DNA of 64,000 nucleotides from JAUVPY01 sp034412795 (GCA_034412795.1 DAOUMD010000151.1:1-64000); one strand, 5' to 3'. Shown: positions 1 to 8,642, counted from the first letter of the stretch. The notes: generated by a model not told the origin, from the letters alone. Program-made: numbers and translations.

Positions 1-599
1 CCTTTGGCCCGGCCGACCGCCGCGCCAGAGCCTGTGGTCCCAGACAGTTCAAGAACGGCGCCACCGTCGGGCATCATCTTGTTGAATTCTTCAGCAGCTC
101 GCTGGCCTTCCAACACCATATCGGAACCAATGTGAGAGGCATACAAGTCAGGGGGGGCGCTCACACTGCGGTCCACGATGATGATGGGAATTCCGGCATT
201 CTTGGCTTCAGTGAGGACTTGCTCAAAACCGTCTTCAACCACAGGGGGTATAGCAATCACATCCACTTGTTGCTGGATGCATGTGCGCATAGCCGAGATC
301 TGGTTCTCCTGCTTCTGCTGTGCATCCGAGAATACCAACTGCTTGATACCCAGCGTTTCGGCGGTCTCTTTGAATGAAGCCGTATTGGCTGTGCGCCAGT
401 CACTTTCGGCGCCGAGCTGAGGGTAGCACAATGTCATGTCTGCATAGGTGCAATCGGGCGCGCAGTCCGCTGCGCCAAAGGCAGCAGGGGCTTCGGCAGC
501 CGGTGGCTGCGTAGGCGCGGCGGCAGGCGTGCTGACGACACAGGCCACCAGCGTGAACACTGCCGCCAATGCGACCACCAGTAACAACAACCTCTTCAT
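1..599 (-). CDS. YtfQ-like sugar ABC transporter substrate-binding lipoprotein (3' end off window)
   Basis: This is a secreted binding protein that delivers a sugar to an ABC importer. The 199 visible codons start at an ATG (599-597) preceded by a GGAG ribosome site. Residues 1-20 form a lipoprotein signal peptide ending in the lipobox LVAC, so C20 would be lipidated. A Pro/Ala-rich linker follows, then the periplasmic-binding-protein type 1 fold, with segments such as GAESDWRTANTAS, SDAQQKQENQI and PIIIVDRS that closely follow the galactofuranose-binding protein YtfQ. It is a paralogue of the next gene upstream (885-1898), so the pair probably arose by tandem duplication. The transporter ATPase and permease would be expected beyond the left edge. 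The sugar itself cannot be read from sequence. Confidence 0.9.
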   Translation of the reverse strand, partial: MKRLLLLVVALAAVFTLVACVVSTPAAAPTQPPAAEAPAAFGAADCAPDCTYADMTLCYPQLGAESDWRTANTASFKETAETLGIKQLVFSDAQQKQENQISAMRTCIQQQVDVIAIPPVVEDGFEQVLTEAKNAGIPIIIVDRSVSAPPDLYASHIGSDMVLEGQRAAEEFNKMMPDGGAVLELSGTTGSGAAVGRAK

Positions 600-695
600 G
601 ATTCGTTTCTCCTTTCTTAATGTGTATTTGGTGAAGGGGTGGCATTCCTTCCGGAGCGAAATGCTACCGTTTACAGACTCCATCATATCCGTTGA

Positions 696-711
696 ATTGA
701 TTAATATCAAT
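696..711. promoter_or_regulatory. Short palindrome, possible operator
   Basis: ATTGAT-TAAT-ATCAAT is a 6-bp inverted repeat in the AT-rich region upstream of the binding-protein gene starting at 599. It could be a regulator site, for example for the AraC-type regulator encoded at 3508-5103, but this is inference only. Confidence 0.25.
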
Positions 712-758
712 GAATTTTTATCGGGATCATGTTGAAATTAATATGTTGTTTTCTGGAC

Positions 759-781
759 AAAAAAACCCTCCACGGGGAGGG
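759..781 (-). terminator. Intrinsic terminator
   Basis: Read on the minus strand, the stem CCCTCC/GGAGGG with a 4-nt loop is followed directly by seven T. It lies between the two sugar-binding-protein genes, so each is probably transcribed separately or the upstream transcript is attenuated here. Confidence 0.75.
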
Positions 782-826
782 TATGATTTCTTTCGATAAA
801 GGTTAGTTTTTTTTCGATAGTCAGGA

Positions 827-867
827 CCAGGACGGGCAGTCCTCTCGGAAAGGAGCGCCCGTCCTGG
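827..867. repeat. Hairpin after the sugar-binding-protein gene
   Basis: An 11-bp perfect inverted repeat (CCAGGACGGGC at 827-837, GCCCGTCCTGG at 857-867) begins 17 bp beyond the stop codon at 885. It has no T-run on the transcribed side. It probably protects the mRNA 3' end or acts with the terminator at 759-781. Confidence 0.5.
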
Positions 868-884
868 ATACGTCAAAGCAAGAT

Positions 885-1898
885 CTAATATTTGCGGGTC
901 GGCAGGATTTCCGCAGCGTTCTCAGGATAATAAACGCTTTCCTCAGATGGGATCCACTTGGGAACCGGTTCGCCGTTGACTACTTTCAGGGCCAACTCAA
1001 AGAACTTCGGACCCAGAAGTGGGTTGCACTCAACCGTGGCGTTCAATTTGCCGTCGATCATTGCCTGGAAGGCGTCTCGAATGGCATCAATCGACACAAT
1101 CTTGACGTCCTGGCCGGGCTTTAAGCCGTAGGCTTCAATGGCCCGGATGGCGCCGATGGCCATGTCGTCGTTGTGAGCGTACAGCGCGTCAATCTGGTCG
1201 CCGTAGCGCTGCAAAAAACCTTCCATCACTTCCTTACCCTTGGCCCGGGTGAAATCGCCGGACTCGGAGGCAATAATCCTCATTTGCGGATAACCTTGCA
1301 GGACTTCTCTAAAGCCCACGTAGCGGTCATTGGCGGGGGCAGAGTCTACCGTACCCGTCAATTCAACGATGTTGCCCCTGCCGTTCAGCAGTTTAATCAT
1401 CACCCGGGCAGCATTTCTACCTTCTTCAACGAAGTCAGAGCCAAGATGGGTGGCGTACAGGTCTTCAGGGACGTCCGCACGCCGGTCAACCAAGATAATC
1501 GGAATACCTGCCTCTTTGGCTTCCTGGAAGACGGATTCCCAACCGGTTTCCACGACCGGGGAAACACCGATCACATCCACCTGCTGAGCAATGAAGGTAC
1601 GGATGGCTTTGATTTGATTCTCCGGCTTTTGCTGAGCGTCCGAGAAGATCAATTCCACCCCCAAGCTCTCGGCTGCCTCTTGGATCGAGGCGGTATTGCC
1701 GGTTCGCCACTCGCTCTCGGCCCCGATTTGAGCAAAACCGACGACGAGATCCGAATAGGTCTTCTTGCCCTCGACCTGCTCTCCCGGCAGAGCAGACCTG
1801 GAGATTTCGGGAGTTGATTGAGTCCCACAGGCAGCCGCGGTCAGAACTAGCGTCAGTGCCACAATCAGACTCAAGATTTTCGCAGAAGACCATGCCAT
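885..1898 (-). CDS. YtfQ-like sugar ABC transporter substrate-binding lipoprotein
   Basis: This 337-residue extracytoplasmic solute-binding protein of the ribose/galactofuranose class captures a sugar for an ABC importer. The start at 1898 was chosen because AAGGAGGA lies just upstream and a typical lipoprotein leader follows, ending in TAAAC (C24). The reading frame stays open further upstream but has no ribosome site there. Hallmarks of the YtfQ family are clear: GAESEWRTGNTAS, SDAQQKPENQIKAIRTF, GDFTRAKGKEVMEGF and YAHNDDMAIGAI. It lies 89 bp downstream of the sensor kinase gene (1988-3499), so this binding protein, the kinase and the regulator probably form one sugar-sensing and uptake unit. 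The exact sugar is unknown. Confidence 0.93.
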   Translation of the reverse strand: MAWSSAKILSLIVALTLVLTAAACGTQSTPEISRSALPGEQVEGKKTYSDLVVGFAQIGAESEWRTGNTASIQEAAESLGVELIFSDAQQKPENQIKAIRTFIAQQVDVIGVSPVVETGWESVFQEAKEAGIPIILVDRRADVPEDLYATHLGSDFVEEGRNAARVMIKLLNGRGNIVELTGTVDSAPANDRYVGFREVLQGYPQMRIIASESGDFTRAKGKEVMEGFLQRYGDQIDALYAHNDDMAIGAIRAIEAYGLKPGQDVKIVSIDAIRDAFQAMIDGKLNATVECNPLLGPKFFELALKVVNGEPVPKWIPSEESVYYPENAAEILPTRKY

Positions 1899-1987
1899 GA
1901 TTACCACTCCTCCTTGAGCTCGGCCTGGACACCCTGGGCTGGTCGCCAGGGCAAGCTTGCGCCACACGCATTCAAGGTGCTAAGTCC

Positions 1988-3499
1988 TTATTTGGAGTTC
2001 GACTCATCTTTCAGAGGAATTGCTAATGTTACCCGGGTGCCTTCCTGGTATTGGCTGTCAACGGTAAGGCCATACTGTTTGCCATAAAACAGCTTGATAC
2101 GCTTATTGACGTTTTCAAGTCCAAACCCACCGTCCTTCAACGTGATGGCATCCGAGTCACTATCCATATCAGCCTGGATTCGGGCAAGTTTGTAGGGCGT
2201 AAATCCGACCCCATCATCGTGTACTTCCAGCAAGATCAAATCGTGATCCGTTCGCCTGGCCCGCACGGTGATGGCGCCGCCATTTCTTTTGTTCTTAATG
2301 CCGTGATAAAGGGCGTTCTCGACCAGCGGCTGGACGGTCAGCTTCAAGATGGTACCGTCCAGTATATCTTCATCTATTTCGATCTTGTAATCCAGAATAT
2401 CCCGGTAGCGCATCTTCTGGATGGTCAGGTAGCTGGCTACGTGTTCAATCTCTTGCCGGATTGAAATCCAATCCTTGCCTTTGCTCAGGGCGATTCTAAA
2501 GAAACTCGATAGGGCTCGCACAATCTCAATAACGTCAGCGGTCTTGTTAGCTTCGGCCATCCATACGATCGTATCAAGAGTGTTGTAAAGAAAATGCGGG
2601 TTGATCTGGGCTTGAAGAGCTCTTAACTCGGCTTTTTTCAGGTTTTCCTGCTCATTGATTTTAGCGTCCAGCAGTTCTCTGATTTTTCCGATCATGATAT
2701 TAAAACTCATACCCAGCTCGGTGATCTCATCCACGTTTTCGCTGGTTACCAGCGCTTGCAGGTCATTCTTGGTGATGGTCGTGGTTACATCGTGCAGCTT
2801 CTTGATCGGGATATAAATGCTGGCCGAAATGATCCAGGCCGCCGCAATAGAAAACCCGACCACACAGGGCAGCAGGATCATATAGATGATGGTCCACCGG
2901 GTAAATCGGGTTCGATTTTCTTTATACTGTTGTTCCGCCTGGTTCACCTCAAAGAGCATATAATCCTGCACACTCTCTTCCACCACCTCTGAGACCCCCC
3001 GGATATTATCCAAGACCAGTTCATTCTCGGCCACACGGCTGCCCCGCGCAATCTGCGCGCCCATCTTGTCAACGTAGCCGGTGAGCGTACCCATCGTTCG
3101 GCGAATCACTTCAAGCTTGATCCTGGATTTATCCGAGTCGGTGTTGGCCATCATCGACTCGATCTGGGAGTCGACCTGCTCGATAATCTCATACTGGCTG
3201 CCGTCATTAAATTCTTTCTTGCCGGCCACAATGTTCCACATTTCCGTATCAATGGCCGGCTTGATGTACCCGTTGATGCTGTTCGCGGTAGTGATGTTGG
3301 TCATAATAGCATCGTATTGGCGGTTAAATCTGAGTACCTGCAGAATCAGCACGGCGTTGATGGCCGACAACAGAAAGATCACCGTGAAAAACGAGAACAG
3401 GATTTTGGCCCGGAGAGATACCTGTATGCCGGCAAAAAAGTCAATAAATTTCTCCATATATCTGGGCATAGGTTCGTTAGCTACCAGTTCAATACTCAT
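1988..3499 (-). CDS. YesM-type membrane sensor histidine kinase
   Basis: This 503-residue kinase has two membrane segments (about 33-55 and 204-230) that bracket an extracellular sensor region of about 150 residues. A HAMP linker, a short coiled coil and a His_kinase-type domain (PF06580 class) follow. The phosphorylated histidine is H302 in NPHFLYNTLD. ATP-binding motifs are PLVENALYHG (N395), DDGVGF (428-433) and GGFGLENV (457-464). In this family the kinase pairs with an AraC-type response regulator, here encoded just upstream with 8 bp between the genes. Its position next to two sugar-binding proteins suggests that it senses an extracellular carbohydrate, perhaps through a binding protein. 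M14 is an alternative start. Confidence 0.95.
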   Translation of the reverse strand: MSIELVANEPMPRYMEKFIDFFAGIQVSLRAKILFSFFTVIFLLSAINAVLILQVLRFNRQYDAIMTNITTANSINGYIKPAIDTEMWNIVAGKKEFNDGSQYEIIEQVDSQIESMMANTDSDKSRIKLEVIRRTMGTLTGYVDKMGAQIARGSRVAENELVLDNIRGVSEVVEESVQDYMLFEVNQAEQQYKENRTRFTRWTIIYMILLPCVVGFSIAAAWIISASIYIPIKKLHDVTTTITKNDLQALVTSENVDEITELGMSFNIMIGKIRELLDAKINEQENLKKAELRALQAQINPHFLYNTLDTIVWMAEANKTADVIEIVRALSSFFRIALSKGKDWISIRQEIEHVASYLTIQKMRYRDILDYKIEIDEDILDGTILKLTVQPLVENALYHGIKNKRNGGAITVRARRTDHDLILLEVHDDGVGFTPYKLARIQADMDSDSDAITLKDGGFGLENVNKRIKLFYGKQYGLTVDSQYQEGTRVTLAIPLKDESNSK

Positions 3500-3507
3500 A
3501 CTTTTCC

Positions 3508-5103
3508 CTACCTCTTGCCACTTTGGGGCTGTAACCGGAATTTTTGGGGTGAGAGGCCGGTGTTCTTTCGAAAAATATAACTGAAATAGTGCGGGTCGCT
3601 GTACCCGCTTTGATAGGCCACCTCAAAGCATTTCAGATTGGTTGTTCGCAGTAACTCTTTGGCCCGCTCGATTCTGATCCTGGTCAGATAGTCTCTGAAG
3701 GTTTCACCACTCTCACGACTGAACACCGTGCTGAAATGGCTGGGGCTGAGGTTGACCTGGGCGGCGACTTCATTTAGTGATAAACCTGAATTGTTACAGT
3801 GGCTCTCAATATAGGCTTTAGCCTGATGAACTATCAGCACCTGCTGATGGCGCACCTGGCTATCTCTAAAAGCCAGGGCACCGGTAAGAATTCTTCTCGT
3901 TTCTTCTCTCGCGTGGTCAAGGGTCTTGACATTCATCAGAAACCTTTCAACGTCATTCACCTCAGGGATAACCTGGTCGACGTCCCCACCTAGTTCACTC
4001 ACAAAATGTGCAGTCGTTAAAACTATGTCCACAAAAATGTAGTTTTTAACCAGGTATGACCGGAGGGCGACTTCGGCGAGTGGCTGAATGGAGGCATCAA
4101 AGAAGTCATCGAAGTCGTCCGTTATCCCAAATCTCAGGTAATTTTCAAGCGCCGATTTGTCAAGCTTCAGCAGCTCCGCATTGTCGGCTCCGCCCCCGGA
4201 GCCAAGAGGAAGGACTTCCCCGGTGGCACCTTTGACCCTGACCAGCGCTTCAGCAAAAGAATGATGAATATCGCCGAGCCGCTGCCGAGGGCTCCCCATG
4301 CCAATCGTGAGCAAGCACGTAGTCTTGTCTTCCACCTCACGTTTGATCCGTTCGGTCAGAGAATACGCCCCTTGCTTCAATTGCTCGGGGCCCTCACCTT
4401 TGATAATCAACACCAGCTCTTCCATATCCTTTTTTGTCAGGAAGGCATCCGGATTATCCTCTACCAGGCTTGACACCAGGCGCGCGACTTGCTGGTACTC
4501 ATAATAGTTAAACGGCTGGGCATTTTCGCACAATTCGACCTTGATAAGAACGACCAGGTAACATTTGGCGATGACATCCAGCCCTAATCCATGGCTGTGT
4601 TCGATGGCTGCCGGCGAGGATTCCCCGCCCATCACCAATTTGAGCAAAAAGCCTTCCCTGAGCAGAGCCAGATTGTCTTCGGCCTGGTCCTGCAAGCGCT
4701 CCAGGCTTTCCCGCTCTTTCCTTTCCTTGTCGAGCAGGGAGGCTACTTTTTGCAAGGCGTTGCGCAAGTCCAGCGCGCTGAGGGGCTTGAGCAGATATTC
4801 GGTCACGCCCAACTTGACAGCAGACTGAGCGTAGTTGAACTCGTCGTGGCCGCTGAGAATGATAATCTTGACCCACGGCGTCCGCTCTCGGATGATCTTA
4901 CAAAGCTGCAAGCCATCCATAAAAGGCATTTTGATGTCGGTGATCAGCACATCGGGTTGGGCTGTTTCGATGAGGGGTAGGGCTATCTCCCCATCCGGCG
5001 CTTCGCCGCAGAATTCAAAACCGGCAGACTTCCAGTCGACGTTATCGCGTATCCCTTCTCGGGTGACAATCTCATCCTCGACCAGAAAGACCTTGTACAA
5101 CAT
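3508..5103 (-). CDS. YesN-type response regulator, receiver plus AraC DNA-binding domain
   Basis: This 531-residue transcription regulator carries a CheY-like receiver at residues 1-120, with acidic residues E9/D10, phospho-acceptor D56 in LITDIKMP and K106 in LLKP. A long middle region with coiled-coil character and a degenerate cyclase-like stretch leads to a C-terminal AraC/XylS double helix-turn-helix (about 425-531). The motifs there, NEVAAQVNLSPSHFSTVF and VAYQSGYSDPHYFSYIF, are typical. It is the partner of the kinase gene that follows 8 bp later. It probably activates the sugar-uptake genes downstream and those beyond the left edge. The start ATG is the only sensible one, immediately before the receiver. 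Confidence 0.95.
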   Translation of the reverse strand: MLYKVFLVEDEIVTREGIRDNVDWKSAGFEFCGEAPDGEIALPLIETAQPDVLITDIKMPFMDGLQLCKIIRERTPWVKIIILSGHDEFNYAQSAVKLGVTEYLLKPLSALDLRNALQKVASLLDKERKERESLERLQDQAEDNLALLREGFLLKLVMGGESSPAAIEHSHGLGLDVIAKCYLVVLIKVELCENAQPFNYYEYQQVARLVSSLVEDNPDAFLTKKDMEELVLIIKGEGPEQLKQGAYSLTERIKREVEDKTTCLLTIGMGSPRQRLGDIHHSFAEALVRVKGATGEVLPLGSGGGADNAELLKLDKSALENYLRFGITDDFDDFFDASIQPLAEVALRSYLVKNYIFVDIVLTTAHFVSELGGDVDQVIPEVNDVERFLMNVKTLDHAREETRRILTGALAFRDSQVRHQQVLIVHQAKAYIESHCNNSGLSLNEVAAQVNLSPSHFSTVFSRESGETFRDYLTRIRIERAKELLRTTNLKCFEVAYQSGYSDPHYFSYIFRKNTGLSPQKFRLQPQSGKR

Positions 5104-5205
5104 GTTGCAACTCCTTGGAACCCAACTCTCTAGGGGCGAGCAAGTTGAAACGGCACCGACTGTGAAAACGCGGGGGCAGGTCGAATTAAAGCTGGCTGTT
5201 CCTTA

Positions 5206-5282
5206 CGAAGGCTTCGATCCCCTCGGGCCGCCCGTCCCGGTCAGGCCAGGGAGACTCGGGGCGAAGCCTTCGCAAGAATGTT
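5206..5282. repeat. Imperfect inverted repeat
   Basis: The arms CGAAGGCTTCG (5206-5216) and CGAAGCCTTCG (5272-5282) are exact reverse complements. The complementarity extends inward through CCCCTCGGG and CGGGG with small gaps. This resembles a REP-like intergenic element. Confidence 0.5.
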
Positions 5283-5317
5283 CCCAATCTAATAATACCA
5301 TATTTGCGCCGCAGGTT

Positions 5318-5497
5318 CAATAGGCGTTGGCCTAGGGCAATCGCATACTCAACAGGTATGTAGGGCGGGTTCGTAACCCGCCATTTGGGGGGCGGCAGGC
5401 TACGAGCCTGCCCTACATATAGGGACGTTCGTCTGATAACGCTGCTATTTTTTGACAGCCACGGTTCAATGCAGTCCCTACCCAATAGGCGTTGGCC
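5318..5497. repeat. Double-hairpin REP-like element flanked by 15-bp direct repeats
   Basis: The core (5357-5419) is closed by TATGTAGGGC and GCCCTACATA. Inside are two perfect hairpins, GGCGGGTT-cgt-AACCCGCC (5364-5382) and GGCAGGCT-acg-AGCCTGCC (5394-5412). The sequence CAATAGGCGTTGGCC occurs on both sides, at 5318-5332 and 5483-5497. This is consistent with duplication of a target site or of the surrounding DNA. Confidence 0.55.
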
Positions 5498-5627
5498 CAA
5501 CTTTTTCTACAGGCATTTAGGCACTCGTTTCAAGCGCAACCACACCGGGGTCCATTTTGCCAGCATGCCAATACGCCGAGACCAGGTTGTTTAAGAAAAG
5601 GCCATTTGCCATATGTAATGCTCCATT

Positions 5628-6752
5628 CTACATAACCGGCGTTGCCACGCTCAAGGTTGCATTGACTTCGAGGAAGCGACCCAGATCCTGGACTTGGTCT
5701 TCAAGAGCATCAATGACTTCACCGCCAAGACTCTCAAACGGCTCAACAGTAACGACCAGGTCGCCTCCCCTCCGCTTCTGCTTCCACGTGCCCGCCGCCT
5801 GCCCATCCACCAGCAGGGTTGGACGCAGCATGCCTCCGCCCGGATGTACCCGCTTCGCGTACCGCCCCGGCACCGTCAAGTCACGGTTCCGATAACCAAG
5901 CAGATAAGGATCAAAGCCCGGCAGTAAGCGTACGACAACTTCGCCTCGACGCGGCTCATCCAGCCACGCGGCGCGGCTCTTCGGAATCCACGCTGAAGAG
6001 TCGCCTATCTCAACCTCCAATAATTCGTCCAAAACTGTTTCGTACCCGGTTCGTGCCTCGCTCACGGACAGCCCGGACCATGTCGCGAAATCTTCCGGGC
6101 TGGCCGGCCCATAGGCCGCCAGGTAGCGGCGGACGAGCTCGGCCCGGGCAGCGTCCACCTCCATCCCGCCACGCACCTCGACCCAGTCCTCAAGGAGGAC
6201 ATAGGTGGGTTCGCCTGCGCGATCAGGTCCGAAACAAACGAGGCCCTCAAGGCCCGCGTGACGTATGAGGTGATAGGCCGCCTGCCCTTCGGTTGGAATT
6301 CCTTCTTCGGCCAATTGCCGGGCCAGCTCGGCGCGGGTCAATGGACTTGTGTTGCCAAGAATCCTTTGGATGGCACGCGTCGCTTTAGCCCAGATTTCCT
6401 CTGTCAACCCTAGCTCGGCGTAACGTCGCCGGCTCTTGCGCACAAAGGCCGGTCCCAGGAGAGGCAGGAGCCAGCCCAAGTCGTCCGCCGCCAGCAGATG
6501 CAGCGTGCCACGCATGCACCAGGTGCGCACAACAGAACGCTCGTGAACTTGCGCATGCTCGACCTGGGAAGCCACCAGGCCACTGCTGCGAGCCCAAACC
6601 GCCAGGACCGCGGCGCTTGGCTCCTGAGCCTGGACACCGCACACGTCGTTCAGGAGTTGAGCTACCCCAACTGAAGCCCGGGGCCCCGCAGGCACCAGGC
6701 GTTGCGCGCGCAGACGCAGTTGCCGGGTTTGGTCCGAGGATAAGGTGATCAT
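5628..6752 (-). CDS. AlkZ-like winged-helix protein (HTH_42 family), possible DNA glycosylase
   Basis: This protein of about 374 residues belongs to the winged-helix AlkZ/YcaQ family (PF06224), whose studied members remove alkylated or crosslinked bases from DNA. The family signature is visible: VCGVQAQEPSAAV contains the Q-x-Q motif (Q41, Q43) that forms the catalytic centre of AlkZ-type enzymes. The segments RTWCMRGTLHLLAADD and LLPGFDPYLLGYRNRDL are also typical. The ATG at 6752-6750 overlaps the stop of the DUF3224 gene as TGATG, so translation is probably coupled. A GTG one codon earlier (6755) is an alternative start. The specific damaged base cannot be predicted; many family members are uncharacterised. 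Confidence 0.85.
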   Translation of the reverse strand: MITLSSDQTRQLRLRAQRLVPAGPRASVGVAQLLNDVCGVQAQEPSAAVLAVWARSSGLVASQVEHAQVHERSVVRTWCMRGTLHLLAADDLGWLLPLLGPAFVRKSRRRYAELGLTEEIWAKATRAIQRILGNTSPLTRAELARQLAEEGIPTEGQAAYHLIRHAGLEGLVCFGPDRAGEPTYVLLEDWVEVRGGMEVDAARAELVRRYLAAYGPASPEDFATWSGLSVSEARTGYETVLDELLEVEIGDSSAWIPKSRAAWLDEPRRGEVVVRLLPGFDPYLLGYRNRDLTVPGRYAKRVHPGGGMLRPTLLVDGQAAGTWKQKRRGGDLVVTVEPFESLGGEVIDALEDQVQDLGRFLEVNATLSVATPVM

Positions 6753-7150
6753 CACTCGAAGTCGTAGTCGAGCGTGATCGGGTAGCTCTCCGCGTGCGCA
6801 GCAGCGAAGCTACCCTCGCCCCGCAGATCGCGCAGATCCCCGGTTCCCGAGCCCGGCACCACGGACAGGTTGGCCTTTGCCACGCCACCCTCGAAGGTCC
6901 CGCTATGCTGGAGCACGAAACTCCCCGATCGATCCCCGACGCGGCCGACGATACGCTCCAGGCCGACAAAGCTGGCCGAGCCGTCGTCGCGGTAGATCAT
7001 CAAGTACTCCAACGCCCCCTCCCCCTCAATGTCCCCCTTGAAGGACTTGGTGACACTGGCACGGGTCAGCTTCGGCCCCCCGTCCATTTCGTCGTAAGGC
7101 TTTTCGTCCCAACTCTTTACCTGGAACGTTGCCGTCGCGTGGATGCTCAT
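6752..7150 (-). CDS. DUF3224 family protein
   Basis: This 132-residue protein belongs to the DUF3224 family (PF11528), whose function is unknown. The conserved pattern is clear: ATFQVKSWDEKPYDE, KLTRASVTKSF, GDIEGEGALEYLM, GSFVLQHSGTFEGGVAKA and a Gly-rich end. It probably folds as a small beta-barrel. The start at 7150 was chosen because GAGGAGAC lies 8-10 nt upstream and the family begins with MSIHATATF; an ATG nine codons earlier has no ribosome site. Its stop overlaps the next gene (AlkZ-like), so the two form an operon. In other bacteria the family is often seen near transcription regulators, which gives no firm clue here. Confidence 0.88.
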   Translation of the reverse strand: MSIHATATFQVKSWDEKPYDEMDGGPKLTRASVTKSFKGDIEGEGALEYLMIYRDDGSASFVGLERIVGRVGDRSGSFVLQHSGTFEGGVAKANLSVVPGSGTGDLRDLRGEGSFAAAHAESYPITLDYDFE

Positions 7151-7639
7151 GTTTGTTGTCTCCTCCCCTATCAGCATGAGATCGTGTGTTCGGCATAACT
7201 TGGATTTCCTTTATCGCACACCTGGTGGTAGCACGACATTTAACCATGATGGTGATCTTGGCCTTGTCGCGGGGCGTTGAAACACCCCGCTGATATGCGA
7301 AACCTGTTAAAAACAGGTTAATAAACGAAGTTTTAGTGCGTTTTGAACGCACTTCCTCATATCAGCCGATGATTTCAATCATTGGCTCCGGCGCTCCACG
7401 CTCAAATGTGGTGCTACCCACCTGGTAGGCACGACGATTAATGTCGAATTGTACACCCGCTTCACTGAGGAGTCTAAGGCATGTTGGGAGTAGAGTGCGG
7501 TCCAGATTTTTGGCAGACCCCAGGGGTTTCCCTGGGGTCTTGATGGGCTGGGGGCGGCAGGTGTTTTGCCGGCCCGGCGAGAGGGTCACGCTTGGAGTAA
7601 TATAGTCTCAGACCGGGAGTGTCGCGTAAAATGCGCGAC
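7151..7639. other. Non-coding stretch between DUF3224 and SPFH genes
   Basis: Besides the structured repeat (7227-7418) it contains a perfect 10-bp hairpin GACCCCAGGG/CCCTGGGGTC at 7516-7539 and a small hairpin GTCGCG/CGCGAC at 7620-7638 just past the SPFH stop codon. No reading frame here resembles a real gene. Confidence 0.55.
7227..7418. repeat. Structured multi-hairpin repeat, copy 1, with terminal inverted repeats
   Basis: The segment 7227-7392 matches 49775-49940 base for base in length (166 bp) with about 14 differences. It holds a hairpin at 7269-7290, an outer stem CTGATATG (7290-7297) with CATATCAG (7358-7365), and two hairpins inside that stem: AACCTGTT/AACAGGTT (7301-7319) and AGTGCGTT/AACGCACT (7335-7353). 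A further hairpin lies at 7365-7386. In this copy the ends GGTAGCACGACATTT (7227-7241) and AAATGTGGTGCTACC (7404-7418) are inverted repeats with one mismatch. It may be a non-autonomous mobile element that encodes a structured RNA. Confidence 0.75.
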
Positions 7640-8539
7640 CTACTGCTGGCTAGCAGGGATGACCGGTGCGCCGCCGCCCAGGATCAGGGTCAAGTCGCCA
7701 TCCTCCGGTATGAAGTAAATCTTGTCGCTGTCGCCGATGACGTCCTGCAGCAACCGCAGGCGCTCCAGCTCATAGTATTGAGGAGACTGTTCGTAGACTT
7801 TGCTCAGCTCCTCGTTGACCAGGTTCTGGCGCTTGGCCTTCTCCACCTCGATCTCGGTCTGGGCCTTCTCCTGCTCCAATTGCTCGTTCAGGCGCTTGGT
7901 TTCCTCCTTAGCCACCTCAACCGCCACCTGAGCGTTGGCCTTCTGTTCCAGCAGACGCAGATATTCGGTGGAGGGGACGATGTTGTTGACGCCCACGTCG
8001 AGCAGGACGACTTTCACCTCGGCCAGTTCGGGCTCCAGCAATTTGAACAGATCCTGGGCCACGACCTGCCGCCCGGTGGCCTCCGAGCCGGCCACGCCCA
8101 GCATCTCGTCCAGAGTGTATTTGGCAGTGACTGCCTTGGCCACGCGGGCCATACGGTTGTGCACCTGCTGGGCCAGGGCCTCATCGCTGACCGCCTCGGA
8201 GCGGTACTGGCGCCACATCTCGCTCACCGAGTCAGCGTCGCGCTTACGGGCGTAGGTGATGCCCAGGGTCAGGCCAATGGGCTGTTTGTCGGCGGTGACC
8301 AAGTCGGGATCCTCCCACACCAGTGTCTTGGCGCTGGCGTCCATGGTCTGGATGTCGGCGAAGTAGTTGAGGTTGGTGTAGCGGCCGGGCCCGACTACGT
8401 CACTCACGCGCACGCCGTCGGGCATGACCAGCCCCACCTGGCTCTCGGCCACCCGGGCGTTGCAATAGCAACCCGGCAGGGCGCCAACCAGGAGAATGAT
8501 GATCAGCATAATGATGTGTTTGGGTTTTAGTCCGTTCAT
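7640..8539 (-). CDS. SPFH/band-7 domain lipoprotein
   Basis: This 299-residue protein has a hydrophobic leader (about 9-23) ending in LPGC, so C24 fits a lipoprotein anchor. An SPFH/band-7 (prohibitin-like) domain covers roughly residues 28-200, and a charged coiled coil follows (VAVEVAKEETKRLNEQLEQEKAQ region). Band-7 proteins form membrane-associated scaffolds and often work with proteases or transporters. The start at 8539 has AGGAGG at good distance; a longer frame upstream lacks a ribosome site. It lies 103 bp downstream of a small three-segment membrane protein, its likely partner. An SPFH protein with a lipoprotein rather than a membrane-helix anchor is somewhat unusual. Confidence 0.8.
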   Translation of the reverse strand: MNGLKPKHIIMLIIILLVGALPGCYCNARVAESQVGLVMPDGVRVSDVVGPGRYTNLNYFADIQTMDASAKTLVWEDPDLVTADKQPIGLTLGITYARKRDADSVSEMWRQYRSEAVSDEALAQQVHNRMARVAKAVTAKYTLDEMLGVAGSEATGRQVVAQDLFKLLEPELAEVKVVLLDVGVNNIVPSTEYLRLLEQKANAQVAVEVAKEETKRLNEQLEQEKAQTEIEVEKAKRQNLVNEELSKVYEQSPQYYELERLRLLQDVIGDSDKIYFIPEDGDLTLILGGGAPVIPASQQ

Positions 8540-8642
8540 GGGATGCCTCCTGTGGTTATGGGTAATGGATTGTTGGGTAACGAGTACGGTTTGCATCGCT
8601 CAGCGCGAGTGGCGCCCTCGCGCTGAGCGTGAGCGGGAAGGA

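Larger units (their letters stand above)
5104..5627. other. Non-coding stretch with palindromic repeats
   Basis: No convincing gene is seen. The stretch holds an inverted repeat at 5206-5282, a double-hairpin element at 5357-5419, and two copies of a 15-bp direct repeat at 5318-5332 and 5483-5497. The part next to 5103 must contain the promoter of the regulator gene, but no clear -35/-10 pair was recognised. Confidence 0.6.

Noticed and set aside
1173..1817. Long open frame on the plus strand opposite the sugar-binding-protein gene
   Set aside because: It mirrors the codon pattern of the real minus-strand gene, has no domain and no ribosome site.
5186..5500. 104-codon minus-strand frame across the palindromic repeat region
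   Set aside because: It is made of REP-like inverted repeats and has no ribosome site.
7619..8530. 300-codon plus-strand frame opposite the SPFH gene, rich in Leu, Gln and His
   Set aside because: Composition is typical of an antisense shadow; the minus-strand frame has lipobox, SPFH pattern and ribosome site.
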